DNA of 64,000 nt from Deltaproteobacteria bacterium UBA5205 (GCA_002412715.1 DHVP01000008.1:28190-92189); one strand, 5' to 3'; shown: positions 34,313 to 43,647, numbered from the stretch's first letter. The notes: generated by a model from the letters alone, not told the origin. Numbers and translations: made by a program.

Positions 34313-34440
34313 AGAAGAGAGGTAATAGGGGTAATAGGTAATAGGTTCGGGCAAAGACCGTGTTAAGGCTGCAATAATGGGCTTAACATGGTCTTTGTCT
34401 TCTTTTCCTATAACCCATGACCCATAACCCATAACCATTT
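34313..34440. repeat. Intergenic degenerate repeat flanking a long hairpin
   Basis: Left side: GGTAATAGGGGTAATAGG-type units; right side: CCTATAACCCATGACCCATAACCC-type units, roughly inverted. Between them AAAGACCGTGTTAAG (34353-34367) pairs with CTTAACATGGTCTTT (34382-34396), 15 pairs with one G-T, around a 14-base loop. It separates fbp from miaB and may end transcription or be an old mobile remnant. Confidence 0.6.
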
Positions 34441-34445
34441 ATTTT

Positions 34446-35759
34446 ATGCGATTCATTATTGAAAATTTCGGCTGCCAGATGAATGACCACGATATGGAGA
34501 AGATGGGGTCTGTCCTCATCGATCACGGGCATCTGCCGGGCAGTAGCGAGGACGCGGACATCGTCATCGTCAATACATGCTGCATCAGGGAAAAGGCTGA
34601 ACAGAAGTTTTACAGCCTCATGGGAAGGCTTCAGCATGCGAAGAGGAAGAGAGGGCTCATCCTGGGTGTAACGGGATGCATCGCCGAGCAGGAAAAGGAA
34701 AATATCTTCGATAGGCTGCCTTTCGTCGATTTCTCGCTGGGGCCGTCGAATATACACCGCATCGCCGAGGCGGTCGAAAGCGCCGCCGGCAGCGCCCGCA
34801 CCTTTGCCTTCGGCGATAACGGCCGCTCTTTGCCCCTCGCGATCAGGCCCCACAACACGCGTACGGGCATAAAGGGCTATGTTACGATCATGAAGGGGTG
34901 CAACAACTTTTGCAGCTATTGCGTGGTGCCCTATGTCAGGGGCCGTGAAGAAAGCCGGGAAAGCGGGGATATCCTTGCCGAGATCAGCGAGATGGCAGTT
35001 CGGGGGATGGTGGACGTGACTCTCCTGGGGCAGAACGTCAACTCTTATAATAATGGCAGTAACGATCTGTCCTTTCCGGAGCTTCTCAGGAAGATCGACG
35101 CGATACCGGGGATATCCCGTCTGCGCTTCGTGACCTCCCATCCCAAGGACATCTCGCAGGAACTCATCGAGTGCTTCGGGACCCTGAGGACACTTTGCGA
35201 ATCCATACACCTCCCCTTCCAGTCCGGTTCCGACAGGATCCTCGCCCTGATGAACAGGGGATACACCGCCTCCGAATACTTGAGGAAGGTCCAGGCGCTC
35301 AAGGACCAATGCCCCGGCATCGCCCTGACCGCCGACTGTATCGTCGGCTTCCCGGGCGAGAATGGGGAAGATTTCGAGGCAACGATGAGGCTCATGGAGA
35401 CGGTCGGGTTTGACGGGGTCTTCTCCTTCATCTATTCGGCACGGAAATTCACCGCCGCGGCCTCCCTGCCCGGCAGGGTACCGGCCGATGTTGCCCATGA
35501 GCGGCTCAGCCGTTTTCAAACACTCCAGAGGGCGATTACCCTCGAGTCAAACAGACGGATGGCGGGGACACGCGCTGAGGTTCTCGTCGAGGGTCAAAGC
35601 AAAAATTCTCCCGACGAACTCTCAGGCAGGACGCGGACCGGCAAGATAGTCAACTTCAAGGGCGGCCGGAGCATGGTTTACAAATTAGTGGAAGTGGATA
35701 TAATAAAAGGGTATGCTAATTCATTGCGGGGCGAGCTATCCAAAGCCCCGGGGAGGTAA
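34446..35759 (+). CDS. miaB: tRNA-2-methylthio-N6-dimethylallyladenosine synthase MiaB
   Basis: 437 residues. N-terminal UPF0004 domain with ENFGCQMND and NTCCIREKAEQK cysteines, radical SAM core with KGCNNFCSYCVVPYVRGRE, and a TRAM domain at the end. LGQNVNSYNN and DCIVGFPGE are further MiaB blocks. It adds the methylthio group to A37 of tRNAs reading UNN codons. The ATG has no obvious ribosome binding site. First gene of a four-gene run to hisC. Confidence 0.95.
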   Translation: MRFIIENFGCQMNDHDMEKMGSVLIDHGHLPGSSEDADIVIVNTCCIREKAEQKFYSLMGRLQHAKRKRGLILGVTGCIAEQEKENIFDRLPFVDFSLGPSNIHRIAEAVESAAGSARTFAFGDNGRSLPLAIRPHNTRTGIKGYVTIMKGCNNFCSYCVVPYVRGREESRESGDILAEISEMAVRGMVDVTLLGQNVNSYNNGSNDLSFPELLRKIDAIPGISRLRFVTSHPKDISQELIECFGTLRTLCESIHLPFQSGSDRILALMNRGYTASEYLRKVQALKDQCPGIALTADCIVGFPGENGEDFEATMRLMETVGFDGVFSFIYSARKFTAAASLPGRVPADVAHERLSRFQTLQRAITLESNRRMAGTRAEVLVEGQSKNSPDELSGRTRTGKIVNFKGGRSMVYKLVEVDIIKGYANSLRGELSKAPGR

Positions 35760-35762
35760 ACG

Positions 35763-36263
35763 ATGCTCAAAGAGATGAAAGTTGCCGGAATCACCGTGGA
35801 CCCTTTCACGAATACTCCGATCGTCCTCCTGAAAGATTCGGAAGAAAAGGATGTCCTGCCGATCTGGATCGGGCTTCTCGAAGCATCGAGCATCGCCACG
35901 GCCCTCGAAAATATCGAGACACCCAGGCCCATGACGCACGATCTTCTCAAGAACATCCTCGACAGCCTCGGAGTCAAGATCCTGAAGATCGAGGTGAACG
36001 ATCTGAAGGACAATACCTACTATGCTCTCATTCATCTGGACGTGAACAGGAAACGTATGGTTATAGATGCCCGTCCCAGCGACGCCATCGCCATAGCGCT
36101 TCGCACCGGCGCGCCGATCTTCGTCGAAGAGAGCGTGATCCAGCGTTCGGCGAAGGTGGATCTGACAACCCAGAAGGGTGACAAGGTCGTAACCGAAAGC
36201 TCCGATTGGGAAGATATACTGGAGAACCTTTCCCAGGACGATTTCGGAAAGTATAAAATGTAG
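35763..36263 (+). CDS. Bifunctional nuclease (BFN/DUF151) domain protein
   Basis: 166 residues. LPIWIGLLEASSIATALE, TPRPMTHDLL and ARPSDAIAIALRTGAPIFV are the signature of this domain. Plant members have both DNase and RNase activity, while bacterial ones are little studied. A C-terminal ~30-residue tail may be a UvrC-like linker. Three bases after miaB. Confidence 0.92.
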   Translation: MLKEMKVAGITVDPFTNTPIVLLKDSEEKDVLPIWIGLLEASSIATALENIETPRPMTHDLLKNILDSLGVKILKIEVNDLKDNTYYALIHLDVNRKRMVIDARPSDAIAIALRTGAPIFVEESVIQRSAKVDLTTQKGDKVVTESSDWEDILENLSQDDFGKYKM

Positions 36264-36265
36264 AC

Positions 36266-36916
36266 ATGATCGACCTGCACACACATACCCTTCTGAGTGA
36301 CGGTGAACTGCTTCCCCTTGAACTTGCCCGCAGGGCAAAGGTACAGGGCTATACGATACTGGGCATCTCGGACCATGTCGATATAACAACCATCGAATTT
36401 GTTGCCTCAGCGATCCTGAAACTCAATAAGTACGCCGAACTCCATGAAAGCATCAAGGTCGTGGCCGGTGCCGAGCTTACCCATTGCCCGGCGAAACAGA
36501 TCGGCGACCTCACTGCGTTCGCCCGCAAGCTCGGCTTCTCCTACGTCGTCGTGCATGGCGAGACGATCGCCGAGCCCGTAGAGGAGGGAACCAACGCGGC
36601 TGCCATAGCGGCAGGCGTTGACATCCTCGCTCATCCGGGCCTGATAACGGAAAAAGAGGTCGAAGAGGCGAAAAGAAGGGGTGTGTTGCTTGAAATAAGC
36701 GCCCGGAAGGGACATTCCCTGACAAACGGCCATGTTGCAAAACTGGCAAGATCCGTCGGGGCAAAGCTGGTGATAAATACCGACTCCCACAGTCCCTCGG
36801 ACCTCATCACTGACGGGCAAGCGCTGCGGATCGTGACGGGTGCGGGACTTGACAGCGATGATTTTGTCACCATGCAACACAACGCGGAAGCGCTCATCCG
36901 GAAGATAACAGGGTAA
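36266..36916 (+). CDS. PHP-domain phosphoesterase (histidinol-phosphatase-like)
   Basis: 216 residues. IDLHTHTLLSDG supplies the HxH metal site, GISDHVD the next ligand, and HPGLIT and NTDSHSPSDL the last ones of the PHP fold. It may dephosphorylate histidinol phosphate, given hisC directly downstream, but the general PHP family has many substrates. Confidence 0.88.
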   Translation: MIDLHTHTLLSDGELLPLELARRAKVQGYTILGISDHVDITTIEFVASAILKLNKYAELHESIKVVAGAELTHCPAKQIGDLTAFARKLGFSYVVVHGETIAEPVEEGTNAAAIAAGVDILAHPGLITEKEVEEAKRRGVLLEISARKGHSLTNGHVAKLARSVGAKLVINTDSHSPSDLITDGQALRIVTGAGLDSDDFVTMQHNAEALIRKITG

Positions 36917-36921
36917 CTGCC

Positions 36922-37986
36922 ATGAAGTTCTTTATCAGCGACCAGATCAAGAATATACCATACTACCCCAAGGCCCTCATGTACGGTCACGAGGACGGCT
37001 GGGTCCGGCTTTCATCGAACGAAAACCCCTTCCCCCCATCGGAGAAGGTCCTGGAAACCATTCTTGACGCGCTCTTCGCAATCAACCGCTACCCGGGTGG
37101 GGAGAAAGAACTCAAAGACGATCTTGCCGCCGCCTATCATCTTTCAGCCGAAAATTTTCTCATAGGCAATGGATCCAATGAACTCATCGAGATGTCCTTC
37201 AGGGCGATGAGGCACGATGGGCGAAATGGAGCGATCGTCACCGAATCCTCCTTTGCTTTTTACGAGATCGCCGCCCGGATTTACGGATACGAGACCAAAA
37301 AGGTACCCCTTGCGGGGTTCAGCACCGATCTCGATAAAATAGCGGGGCAGATCGACGAAAAGACCCGGATCATCTTCCTCAACAACCCGTTGAACCCGAC
37401 AGGCACCATATACGGACAGGATGAATTCCAGCGCTTCATCGCTTCCGTCCCACAGGACATACTCATCGTCGTCGATGAGGCCTACGCCGAGTTTGCCGAA
37501 AGCAAGAGCTTCCCCAAAACGCTGACATATATAAGGGACTATCCCGTTCTCATCCTCAGGACCTTCTCCAAGGCTTACGGCCTTGCCGGACTACGGGTCG
37601 GATACGGGATAGGGGACCCGACGCTGGTTTCCTTCCTGGAGCGTACAAAACAACCCTTCAGCATTAATCTCATCGCCATTCTTGCCGCGCAGGCCGCCCT
37701 TGGGGACACTGAACGCCTGGCCAGGGTCCTCGGCAACAACAGGTCGGCGAAAAGGTTTTATTACCAGGCCCTTAAGGACATTTCCCTGGAATACATTCCC
37801 ACCGAGACCAACTTCGTCCTGGTCAAAATAGGCAGCAAGGCAGAAGAGATCACGAAAAGGCTCTTCGACAGAAAAGTTCTGGTACGGTTCATGGGAGCGT
37901 ATGGCCTTCCTGATTACATCCGCATCTCCTTCGGGACTCCCCGGGAAAACACCCACTGTATCGAGGAACTGAAAAGGCTGATTTAG
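36922..37986 (+). CDS. hisC: Histidinol-phosphate aminotransferase
   Basis: 354 residues. SSNENPFPPSEKV at the start, NPTGTIY, VDEAYAEF with the PLP aspartate, and LRTFSKAYGLAGLRVGY with the PLP lysine identify a HisC-type class II aminotransferase. It makes histidinol phosphate in histidine synthesis. It lies five bases after the PHP gene. Confidence 0.93.
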   Translation: MKFFISDQIKNIPYYPKALMYGHEDGWVRLSSNENPFPPSEKVLETILDALFAINRYPGGEKELKDDLAAAYHLSAENFLIGNGSNELIEMSFRAMRHDGRNGAIVTESSFAFYEIAARIYGYETKKVPLAGFSTDLDKIAGQIDEKTRIIFLNNPLNPTGTIYGQDEFQRFIASVPQDILIVVDEAYAEFAESKSFPKTLTYIRDYPVLILRTFSKAYGLAGLRVGYGIGDPTLVSFLERTKQPFSINLIAILAAQAALGDTERLARVLGNNRSAKRFYYQALKDISLEYIPTETNFVLVKIGSKAEEITKRLFDRKVLVRFMGAYGLPDYIRISFGTPRENTHCIEELKRLI

Positions 37987-37997
37987 ACACCGCGGCA

Positions 37998-38019
37998 GGA
38001 CGATGTCCCGACATCGTCC
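37998..38019. terminator. Palindromic hairpin after hisC
   Basis: GGACGATGT and ACATCGTCC form a nine-pair stem around a CCCG loop, 12 bases past the hisC stop. A short A run, not T, follows on the plus strand; read on either strand it could still end transcription or protect the mRNA. Confidence 0.5.
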
Positions 38020-38120
38020 CAAAAGGTCGAATCCGATGACGATGAAGACCGGACGATCACAAACTTTCGCCATGACAATCGTATTCTGCTTAATCATTGA
38101 AAACTTTCCTGGGAGGACGC

Positions 38121-38336
38121 ATGACACCTGAAGGCAGTGTTGCACGAGTTACGCAGGTCGTAGCCGATTCGTCGAAAAGCTTTGAAGATGCCGTAATCAA
38201 CGGCTTCAGGAGGGCCTCGAAGAACTTGCGGGGGATCAAGGGGGTACGCGTGAGAGATCAATATGCAGAGGTTGAAAACGAGACGATCCTCAAATTTCGG
38301 GTCACCCTCGACGTAATCTTTGTGCTCGAAGGCTAA
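38121..38336 (+). CDS. Dodecin-family flavin-binding protein
   Basis: 71 residues from the ATG at 38121, with GGGAGGA four bases upstream; the earlier TTG of the frame at 38097 is not needed. SSKSFEDAVINGFRRASKNLRGI is the dodecin helix and FRVTLDVIFVLE the last strand. Dodecins form 12-mers that store FMN, riboflavin or CoA. Confidence 0.9.
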   Translation: MTPEGSVARVTQVVADSSKSFEDAVINGFRRASKNLRGIKGVRVRDQYAEVENETILKFRVTLDVIFVLEG

Positions 38337-38338
38337 AA

Positions 38339-38406
38339 GGACACAGGGCGGAACATTTTCTTTGCTTTCCTGACGCGCCCGCGCCAGTCAATACTTTCCT
38401 GTGTCC
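38339..38406 (+). terminator. Inverted repeat downstream of the dodecin gene
   Basis: GGACACAGG (38339-38347) and CCTGTGTCC (38398-38406) are perfect inverted arms around 50 bases that contain further GC-rich pairing (CGCGCCCGCGCC). No T tract follows, so a structured RNA or factor-dependent terminator is possible. Confidence 0.35.
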
Positions 38407-38410
38407 GGCT

Positions 38411-38439
38411 TTGAATTTTGCGTGGAGTTGGTATATACT
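38411..38439 (+). promoter_or_regulatory. Sigma70-type promoter of cmk-ispH-rpsA
   Basis: TTGAAT (38411-38416), 17-base spacer, TATACT (38434-38439), ending 39 bases before the cmk GTG start codon. A good match for constitutive expression. Confidence 0.7.
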
Positions 38440-38477
38440 GACTACTTGGCTTAGTTTTTCAGGCTGCGGGAAACAAC

Positions 38478-39146
38478 GTGACTGTGCAGAAAGACAAGAT
38501 CATTACTATCGACGGACCCAGCGGCGCCGGCAAGAGTACCATTGCCAGGCTGCTTGCCACAACTTCCGGATATACTTATATCGATTCCGGCGCCATCTAT
38601 CGCGGCATCGCCTACGCCTTCACAATGAGAAGGAACCAGAAAGCAATCGAAGAGGTTCTTGAAGATCTTCTTCTTTCCTTCGAATTCGGGGAAAACACGC
38701 GGGTCGTGCTCGCCGGAAGGGACATCTCCGAAGAGATACGCCGGCCGGAGATCTCCCTCGTGGCCTCTTCCCTTTCCCAGATAGCTTCCGTGAGAAATTA
38801 CGCGAATGCAGTCCAGCGCGAATTAGCCAGAAAAGGTAACGTGGTCCTGGAAGGACGTGACACGGGCAGCGTTGTCTTTCCTGACGCAGATATCAAATTC
38901 TACCTTGACGCCCGTCCCGAGGAAAGGGCAGGCCGCAGATACAACGAGCTCACCTCGAAGGGCTCCGGGGCGGAGCTTGCCACGGTAAAGGAAGAGATGG
39001 AAAAACGCGACAGGAACGACACCCAGAGGGCTCTCGCACCCCTGGTCATTCCTGCCGGAGCCATTGTCGTTGACACGACGGGCACGGATGCACAGGGTGT
39101 TTTGCAGATCATCCTCGCGCACATCGAGGGGAAGGACAGCCATTAA
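38478..39146 (+). CDS. cmk: Cytidylate kinase
   Basis: 222 residues from GTG. The P-loop is IDGPSGAGKSTIARLLA; YIDSGAIYRGIAY, EGRDTGSVVFPDA and RDRNDTQRALAPL are CMP kinase signatures. It phosphorylates CMP and dCMP. It opens a cmk-ispH-rpsA block typical of Deltaproteobacteria-like genomes. Confidence 0.95.
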   Translation: MTVQKDKIITIDGPSGAGKSTIARLLATTSGYTYIDSGAIYRGIAYAFTMRRNQKAIEEVLEDLLLSFEFGENTRVVLAGRDISEEIRRPEISLVASSLSQIASVRNYANAVQRELARKGNVVLEGRDTGSVVFPDADIKFYLDARPEERAGRRYNELTSKGSGAELATVKEEMEKRDRNDTQRALAPLVIPAGAIVVDTTGTDAQGVLQIILAHIEGKDSH

Positions 39147-39147
39147 A

Positions 39148-39969
39148 ATGAATGTCGTCAAAACGAAGAACATCGGCTTCTGTTTCGGGGTCAAACGTGC
39201 CATCAAAATGGTCCTTAAGGCCGCCGAGGAAACGGGCGGGAAGGTATTCACTATCGGGCCTATCATCCATAATCCGCAGATGGTGGAGCTCTTGAAGGAA
39301 AAGGGCGTCATCCCTGTCGACGACGTTTACCAGGTCAGGGATGGAACCGTTGTTTTCAGGACACACGGGATAAAGAAGGAAGAAGAAGAATATATCCGGA
39401 GCACGGGACTGAAAGCAATAGACACTACCTGCCCCTTTGTGAAGCGAGTAAGAAAACATGCGAAGAACCTGGAAAAAAGCGGCTATCAGGTTGTGATTGT
39501 AGGCGACAGAAACCATCCCGAGGTTAAAAGTGTCTTGAGTTATTTAAATAACGATGGTATTGTGTTACAAGAACCAACCACATTGACCGCTAAAAAGGTG
39601 GGGGTTGTAAGTCAAACCACCCTCGATAAAGACACGTTCGTAGAAATCGTCAAAGAGCTTATCGCAGGAGTGGAGGAGCTCAGGATATATAATACGATTT
39701 GCGAAAGCACCCAGATACGTCAAAATGAGGCCATAGAGTTATCGGGCGAAGTCGATATGATGCTGGTAGTCGGGGGAAAGAACAGCTCCAACTGCACTAA
39801 ACTCTACAAAGTAGTTCACAAAGTACAACCGAAAACTCATCATATCGAGACCGTCGAGGATCTTCGGCCCGAATGGTTTGAAAATGTGGCCCGCGTAGGC
39901 TTAACGGGGGGCGCGTCCACTCCCGACCTTATTATAGATATTGTCGAGGGGCGCGTAAAAAATTTCTAG
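39148..39969 (+). CDS. ispH: 4-hydroxy-3-methylbut-2-enyl diphosphate reductase
   Basis: 273 residues from the ATG at 39148, one base after cmk. Iron-sulfur ligands are Cys12 (FCFGVKRA), Cys95 (DTTCPFVK) and Cys185 (NTICESTQ); HHIE and the SNCTKL stretch bind substrate. The enzyme ends the MEP isoprenoid route. The upstream frame start at 39064 lies in cmk and is not used. Confidence 0.96.
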   Translation: MNVVKTKNIGFCFGVKRAIKMVLKAAEETGGKVFTIGPIIHNPQMVELLKEKGVIPVDDVYQVRDGTVVFRTHGIKKEEEEYIRSTGLKAIDTTCPFVKRVRKHAKNLEKSGYQVVIVGDRNHPEVKSVLSYLNNDGIVLQEPTTLTAKKVGVVSQTTLDKDTFVEIVKELIAGVEELRIYNTICESTQIRQNEAIELSGEVDMMLVVGGKNSSNCTKLYKVVHKVQPKTHHIETVEDLRPEWFENVARVGLTGGASTPDLIIDIVEGRVKNF

Positions 39970-39978
39970 GGGGCAAGG

Positions 39979-41697
39979 ATGATGGTGGAGACAGATACCG
40001 GGACACCGAAAGAAAACTCACAGGAGGACATGCAGACACTGTACGAAACGTCAATGAAAAGCCTCCAGGAAGGCAACGTTCTTAGAGGCAAGGTCATCAA
40101 TATCGCTGGCGATTCGGTAATTGTGGATGTGGGTTTGAAATCGGAGGGCATAGTCTCCCTCCAGGAATTCCCCCCGAAAGAAGGCGATGCGAAGCCCGTC
40201 AGTGTCGACGACGAAGTTGAGGTGATGATCGTCGGCCGGGAAAAGGAATCGGGCCTGCTCAGGCTTTCCAAAAAGAGGGTCGATGAAATCAAGACGTGGG
40301 AAAGAATCGACAAATCCCTCGAAGATGGCATCCCCCTGGAAGGTCACATCCTGTCCGAGGTCAAGGGCGGATTTATCGTCGATATGGGTATCAACGCCTT
40401 CCTTCCCCTGTCACAGGTCGACATCAAACCGGTCAAGAACCCTTCTTCCTTTGTGGGAAGGAACCTGAAGTTCAAGGTCATCAAGTCGAACCGGAGAAAG
40501 GGCAGCATCATCCTTTCACGGCGGGTACTCCTTGAAGAGGAACGGGACAAGAAGAGACAGGAATTCTGGAAGAACGTCAAAGACGGCCAGATCATATACG
40601 GGTTTGTCAGAAACATCACCGATTACGGGGCCTTTGTCGATCTGGGCGGTGTTGACGGTTTTCTCCACATAAACGACATCACCTGGGGAAAGATCACCCA
40701 TCCAAAGGAATACCTGAGGATAGGGGACGAGGTAAAGGTCAAGATCATAGCCATCGATATGGAAAAGGGCCGTGTCTCGATCGGCATGAAACAGCTGAAG
40801 ACCGATCCCTGGCTGAAGATAGACGAGAAATACCCGGTGGGAACCAGGGTTAAAGGCAAGGTCGTGGGAATTGTCGAGTATGGTGCCTTCGTGGAATTGG
40901 AGCAGGGTCTTGAAGGACTGCTTCATGTCAGCGAAATGAGCTGGGACAAGAAATTCAAGAATCCGTCCAAGCTCATCAACAAAGGTGATCCTCTCGAACT
41001 TGTCGTTCTGAAGATCGATCTCGAGAAGAAACGTATCTCTCTCGGTCTGAAGCAGCTTGCACCCGACCCCTGGGATGAGCTTGAAGCAAACTATCCGCCG
41101 GGTTCGATCGTTAAAGGGAAGGTCAAGAATTTCACGGAATTCGGTATGTTCGTTGGCATTGGGAACGGTATCGACGGCCTCGTCCACATGTCGGAGCTTT
41201 CCTGGTCCCGAAGAAAGAAGACCTCCCAGGAGCAGCTCAAGAAAGGCGCCACCGTCGACGCCCTTGTCCTCAATATAGACAAGGTCCAGAAGAAATTCTC
41301 CCTGAGCATCAAACGGCTGAAAGAAGACCCATGGAAAGGTGTGTCGAACCGCTATTCAACAGGTGACGTAGTGGAGGGCCACATCACGAGCGTCACCGAT
41401 TTCGGTGTTTTCGTTGAGATAGAGGAGGGAATCGAAGGCCTCATCCACGTCTCCGAAATGGACGAGCTTCAGGGAAAACAGCCCTCGGAGGTCTTCAGCC
41501 TCGATGATAAGATACAGGCCGCTATTCTTAATATTGACGAAAAAGAAAAAAGGATAGCCCTCTCCACCAAGGTCTTGAGGAAGAGGGAAAGCAGGGTTGT
41601 GACGGAGGTGCGTGAGGAAAACACGGGCGCCTTCTCCACCCTTGGCGATATCCTTGAGCCGGCGATGAAGAAAAACAGCGGTGAAAATAACGATTGA
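39979..41697 (+). CDS. rpsA: 30S ribosomal protein S1
   Basis: 572 residues with six S1 OB-fold repeats; repeats 3-6 show the canonical G-x-V-x9-G-A-F-V pattern (FVRNITDYGAFVDL, VVGIVEYGAFVEL, VKNFTEFGMFVGI, ITSVTDFGVFVEI). It captures mRNA at the 30S subunit. The start follows a purine-rich GGGGGCAAGG. Confidence 0.96.
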   Translation: MMVETDTGTPKENSQEDMQTLYETSMKSLQEGNVLRGKVINIAGDSVIVDVGLKSEGIVSLQEFPPKEGDAKPVSVDDEVEVMIVGREKESGLLRLSKKRVDEIKTWERIDKSLEDGIPLEGHILSEVKGGFIVDMGINAFLPLSQVDIKPVKNPSSFVGRNLKFKVIKSNRRKGSIILSRRVLLEEERDKKRQEFWKNVKDGQIIYGFVRNITDYGAFVDLGGVDGFLHINDITWGKITHPKEYLRIGDEVKVKIIAIDMEKGRVSIGMKQLKTDPWLKIDEKYPVGTRVKGKVVGIVEYGAFVELEQGLEGLLHVSEMSWDKKFKNPSKLINKGDPLELVVLKIDLEKKRISLGLKQLAPDPWDELEANYPPGSIVKGKVKNFTEFGMFVGIGNGIDGLVHMSELSWSRRKKTSQEQLKKGATVDALVLNIDKVQKKFSLSIKRLKEDPWKGVSNRYSTGDVVEGHITSVTDFGVFVEIEEGIEGLIHVSEMDELQGKQPSEVFSLDDKIQAAILNIDEKEKRIALSTKVLRKRESRVVTEVREENTGAFSTLGDILEPAMKKNSGENND

Positions 41698-41712
41698 TCC
41701 GGGGGTAGGATA

Positions 41713-41898
41713 ATGACCATCAGTCAGGATTTACTCGAGATCCTCTGTTGCCCTAAATGCAAGGGCGACCTTACCGTGACTGCTTCCCCGGAAGGGCTTG
41801 CCTGTGATTCCTGCGGCCTCCTTTATCCCATTCGGGACGGCATCCCCGTCATGCTCATCGATGAAGCACTGCCACTCAAACCCGGCGAGCAAAAATAA
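41713..41898 (+). CDS. Trm112-family zinc-ribbon protein
   Basis: 61 residues. LLEILCCPKCKGDLTV and LACDSCGLLYPIRDGIPVML contain two Cys pairs typical of the bacterial Trm112/YcaR family. In eukaryotes Trm112 stabilises methyltransferases; in bacteria it is often beside lipid A genes, as here before an acyltransferase six bases on. Confidence 0.9.
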   Translation: MTISQDLLEILCCPKCKGDLTVTASPEGLACDSCGLLYPIRDGIPVMLIDEALPLKPGEQK

Positions 41899-41904
41899 GT
41901 TCGC

Positions 41905-42822
41905 GTGGTCGCAGATCTCGTCATTATCGCCCTTATAAAGACATTGCAGCGCTGTTTGAGGGCTCTGCCCGAAGGCGCCAGCCTTGCCACGGGCAGATTG
42001 TTGGGAAGAGCGGGCTTCACCATCCTGCGAAAACGGCGCAACATTGCCATATCCAACATTATGAGGGCCTTCCCGGAAAAGACCCGGGATGACGCGAGGC
42101 GGATCGCCCTGAGTTGTTTTCAGAAACTCGGTACGAATGCAATCGAATTACTCCTCGTCCCTTTTCTTCCTCCTGCGGAGGTACCCCGGAGGTTCTCTCT
42201 GGAGCCGCAGGACATAGTTGCCCGCACCCTCGGGGCAGGTAGCGGCGTCATCGCCCTGACCTTTCATTTCGGAAACTGGGAGATCATGGGAATCACATCG
42301 AAGTTGCTGGATCAGCCCGTGGTGGCCCTGGCCAAACCCCTGAAGAAGCGTGCACGGCTCAACGCGTTCCTCAACAGCCTCCGCGAATCGACCGGCCTCA
42401 CCATCATTGTCAATGCCAACACTGCAAAGGAAGTCATGCGCCTCCTCAAGAGGAAAGCTATCGTCGCGATCCTGGGTGATCAGCGCGAAAAACGGTCGCG
42501 GGGGGTTTTCGTCGATTTTTTCGGTCACAAGGTCCCCACGTCGAAAGGCACCGCCATGATCGGCATGAAGACGGGATGCCAGGTGGTTCCGTGCTACCCC
42601 GTGCGAAAAGGGTTTCTGCGCTATACCATCATGTGCGGTGAGCCGCTCGTCATGGAACGCGAAGGCGATATCGAAGAACTGATCGAGAAAAACACGCGAA
42701 AGATAAACGCCTTCCTGGAAGACATCATCCGCGCGTACCCCGATGAGTGGTTCTGGGTCCACCAGAGATGGGGAAGGAAAAGAAAAGAGGTACGCTCACA
42801 CTCTCAGTCCTTCCTGCTATAG
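41905..42822 (+). CDS. LpxL/HtrB-type lysophospholipid/lipid A acyltransferase
   Basis: 305 residues from GTG. LTFHFGNWEIMG is the HxxxxE catalytic motif and ILGDQREKRSRGVFVDFFG with TSKGTAMIGMKTG the second and third family blocks. Members add a secondary acyl chain to lipid A precursors at the inner membrane. A membrane segment near the N-terminus is weak. The stop overlaps the convergent kinase gene by 19 bases. Confidence 0.88.
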   Translation: MVADLVIIALIKTLQRCLRALPEGASLATGRLLGRAGFTILRKRRNIAISNIMRAFPEKTRDDARRIALSCFQKLGTNAIELLLVPFLPPAEVPRRFSLEPQDIVARTLGAGSGVIALTFHFGNWEIMGITSKLLDQPVVALAKPLKKRARLNAFLNSLRESTGLTIIVNANTAKEVMRLLKRKAIVAILGDQREKRSRGVFVDFFGHKVPTSKGTAMIGMKTGCQVVPCYPVRKGFLRYTIMCGEPLVMEREGDIEELIEKNTRKINAFLEDIIRAYPDEWFWVHQRWGRKRKEVRSHSQSFLL

Positions 42823-43607
42823 AATAACCGGTCGATGAACCACCCGAGCCTTGCCGAATGTTCCATCCTGCTGCGGTTTTCTCTCATCTTGCTTATGATC
42901 TCATGGCCTGACAGACGTTCATACGTCCTCAGGAAGAGCAGCCGTTCCCTGTCGTCGATTGCGCGCCCAAAAAGCGCGGCATATTTTCTGGCAAACCTGT
43001 CAAGACGCCAGAACATCTTTTCGTAGTCGGCAGGGGTTATCTTCTTATGGTAGGCCCTGTCAAAATCGAGAAAGAAAAGCTTCCCTTCAGCGGTTACGAG
43101 CACGTTCCTGAGGTGCAGGTCCGGGTGGTACACACCCAATCGGCCCAATTCGAAAAGGCCGGCGGCGAGCTTTTTCGACATCCTCAACCGCTCTCTCCTG
43201 TTTGCCGACCTGAAATGATCGACAAGGTCATGCGCATTTTCCAGGAGCACGGAAACGAAGAAAAGGTGCCTTCCGACCAATCCCTTCTGGGACACGAACC
43301 CTACGGCAGAGATAACGGGAAATCCTCTTTCTTCAAGGTAAACGGTGATCTTCAGTTCTTCTGCGGCCCGTTTTTCCCCGAAGAACAGTCCCCGGGTAAT
43401 TCCCCGGAGCCAGCCTCCGTGGAGAAACTGCCTGCTGACCCAGGTCTTGCCGTTTAGTTCGAAGACACCGGGAGCCCCCCTGCCTGCGGTTAGCCTGCGA
43501 TCGGGATTCTGCACTCTTCCGACAAGCGCCGAAAGATTCACCGGGTCTCCCCGGTAGACAGCACAGTACCTGCCCTCTTCTTCTCTCCTGAACTGGGCCA
43601 TTTTCAT
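42804..43607 (-). CDS. KdkA/WaaP-like lipopolysaccharide core kinase
   Basis: 267 residues. A protein-kinase-like fold with GVYHPDLHLRNVLV (catalytic loop Asp and Asn) and FFLDFDRAYH (metal-binding DFD). FVSVLLENAHDL matches the hinge. Such enzymes phosphorylate Kdo or heptose in the LPS core. It faces the acyltransferase gene tail-to-tail with overlap, and lies upstream of no other gene on its strand. Confidence 0.82.
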   Translation of the reverse strand: MKMAQFRREEEGRYCAVYRGDPVNLSALVGRVQNPDRRLTAGRGAPGVFELNGKTWVSRQFLHGGWLRGITRGLFFGEKRAAEELKITVYLEERGFPVISAVGFVSQKGLVGRHLFFVSVLLENAHDLVDHFRSANRRERLRMSKKLAAGLFELGRLGVYHPDLHLRNVLVTAEGKLFFLDFDRAYHKKITPADYEKMFWRLDRFARKYAALFGRAIDDRERLLFLRTYERLSGHEIISKMRENRSRMEHSARLGWFIDRLFYSRKD

Positions 43608-43647
43608 GATTGTATACGATACGCAGGTGAAAAGAAAGGTTCACTTT

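Noticed and set aside
34383..35519. 378-codon minus-strand frame
   Set aside because: Antisense of miaB.
37998..38019. Classical intrinsic terminator
   Set aside because: Strong stem but no T tract on the plus strand; recorded as a hairpin only.
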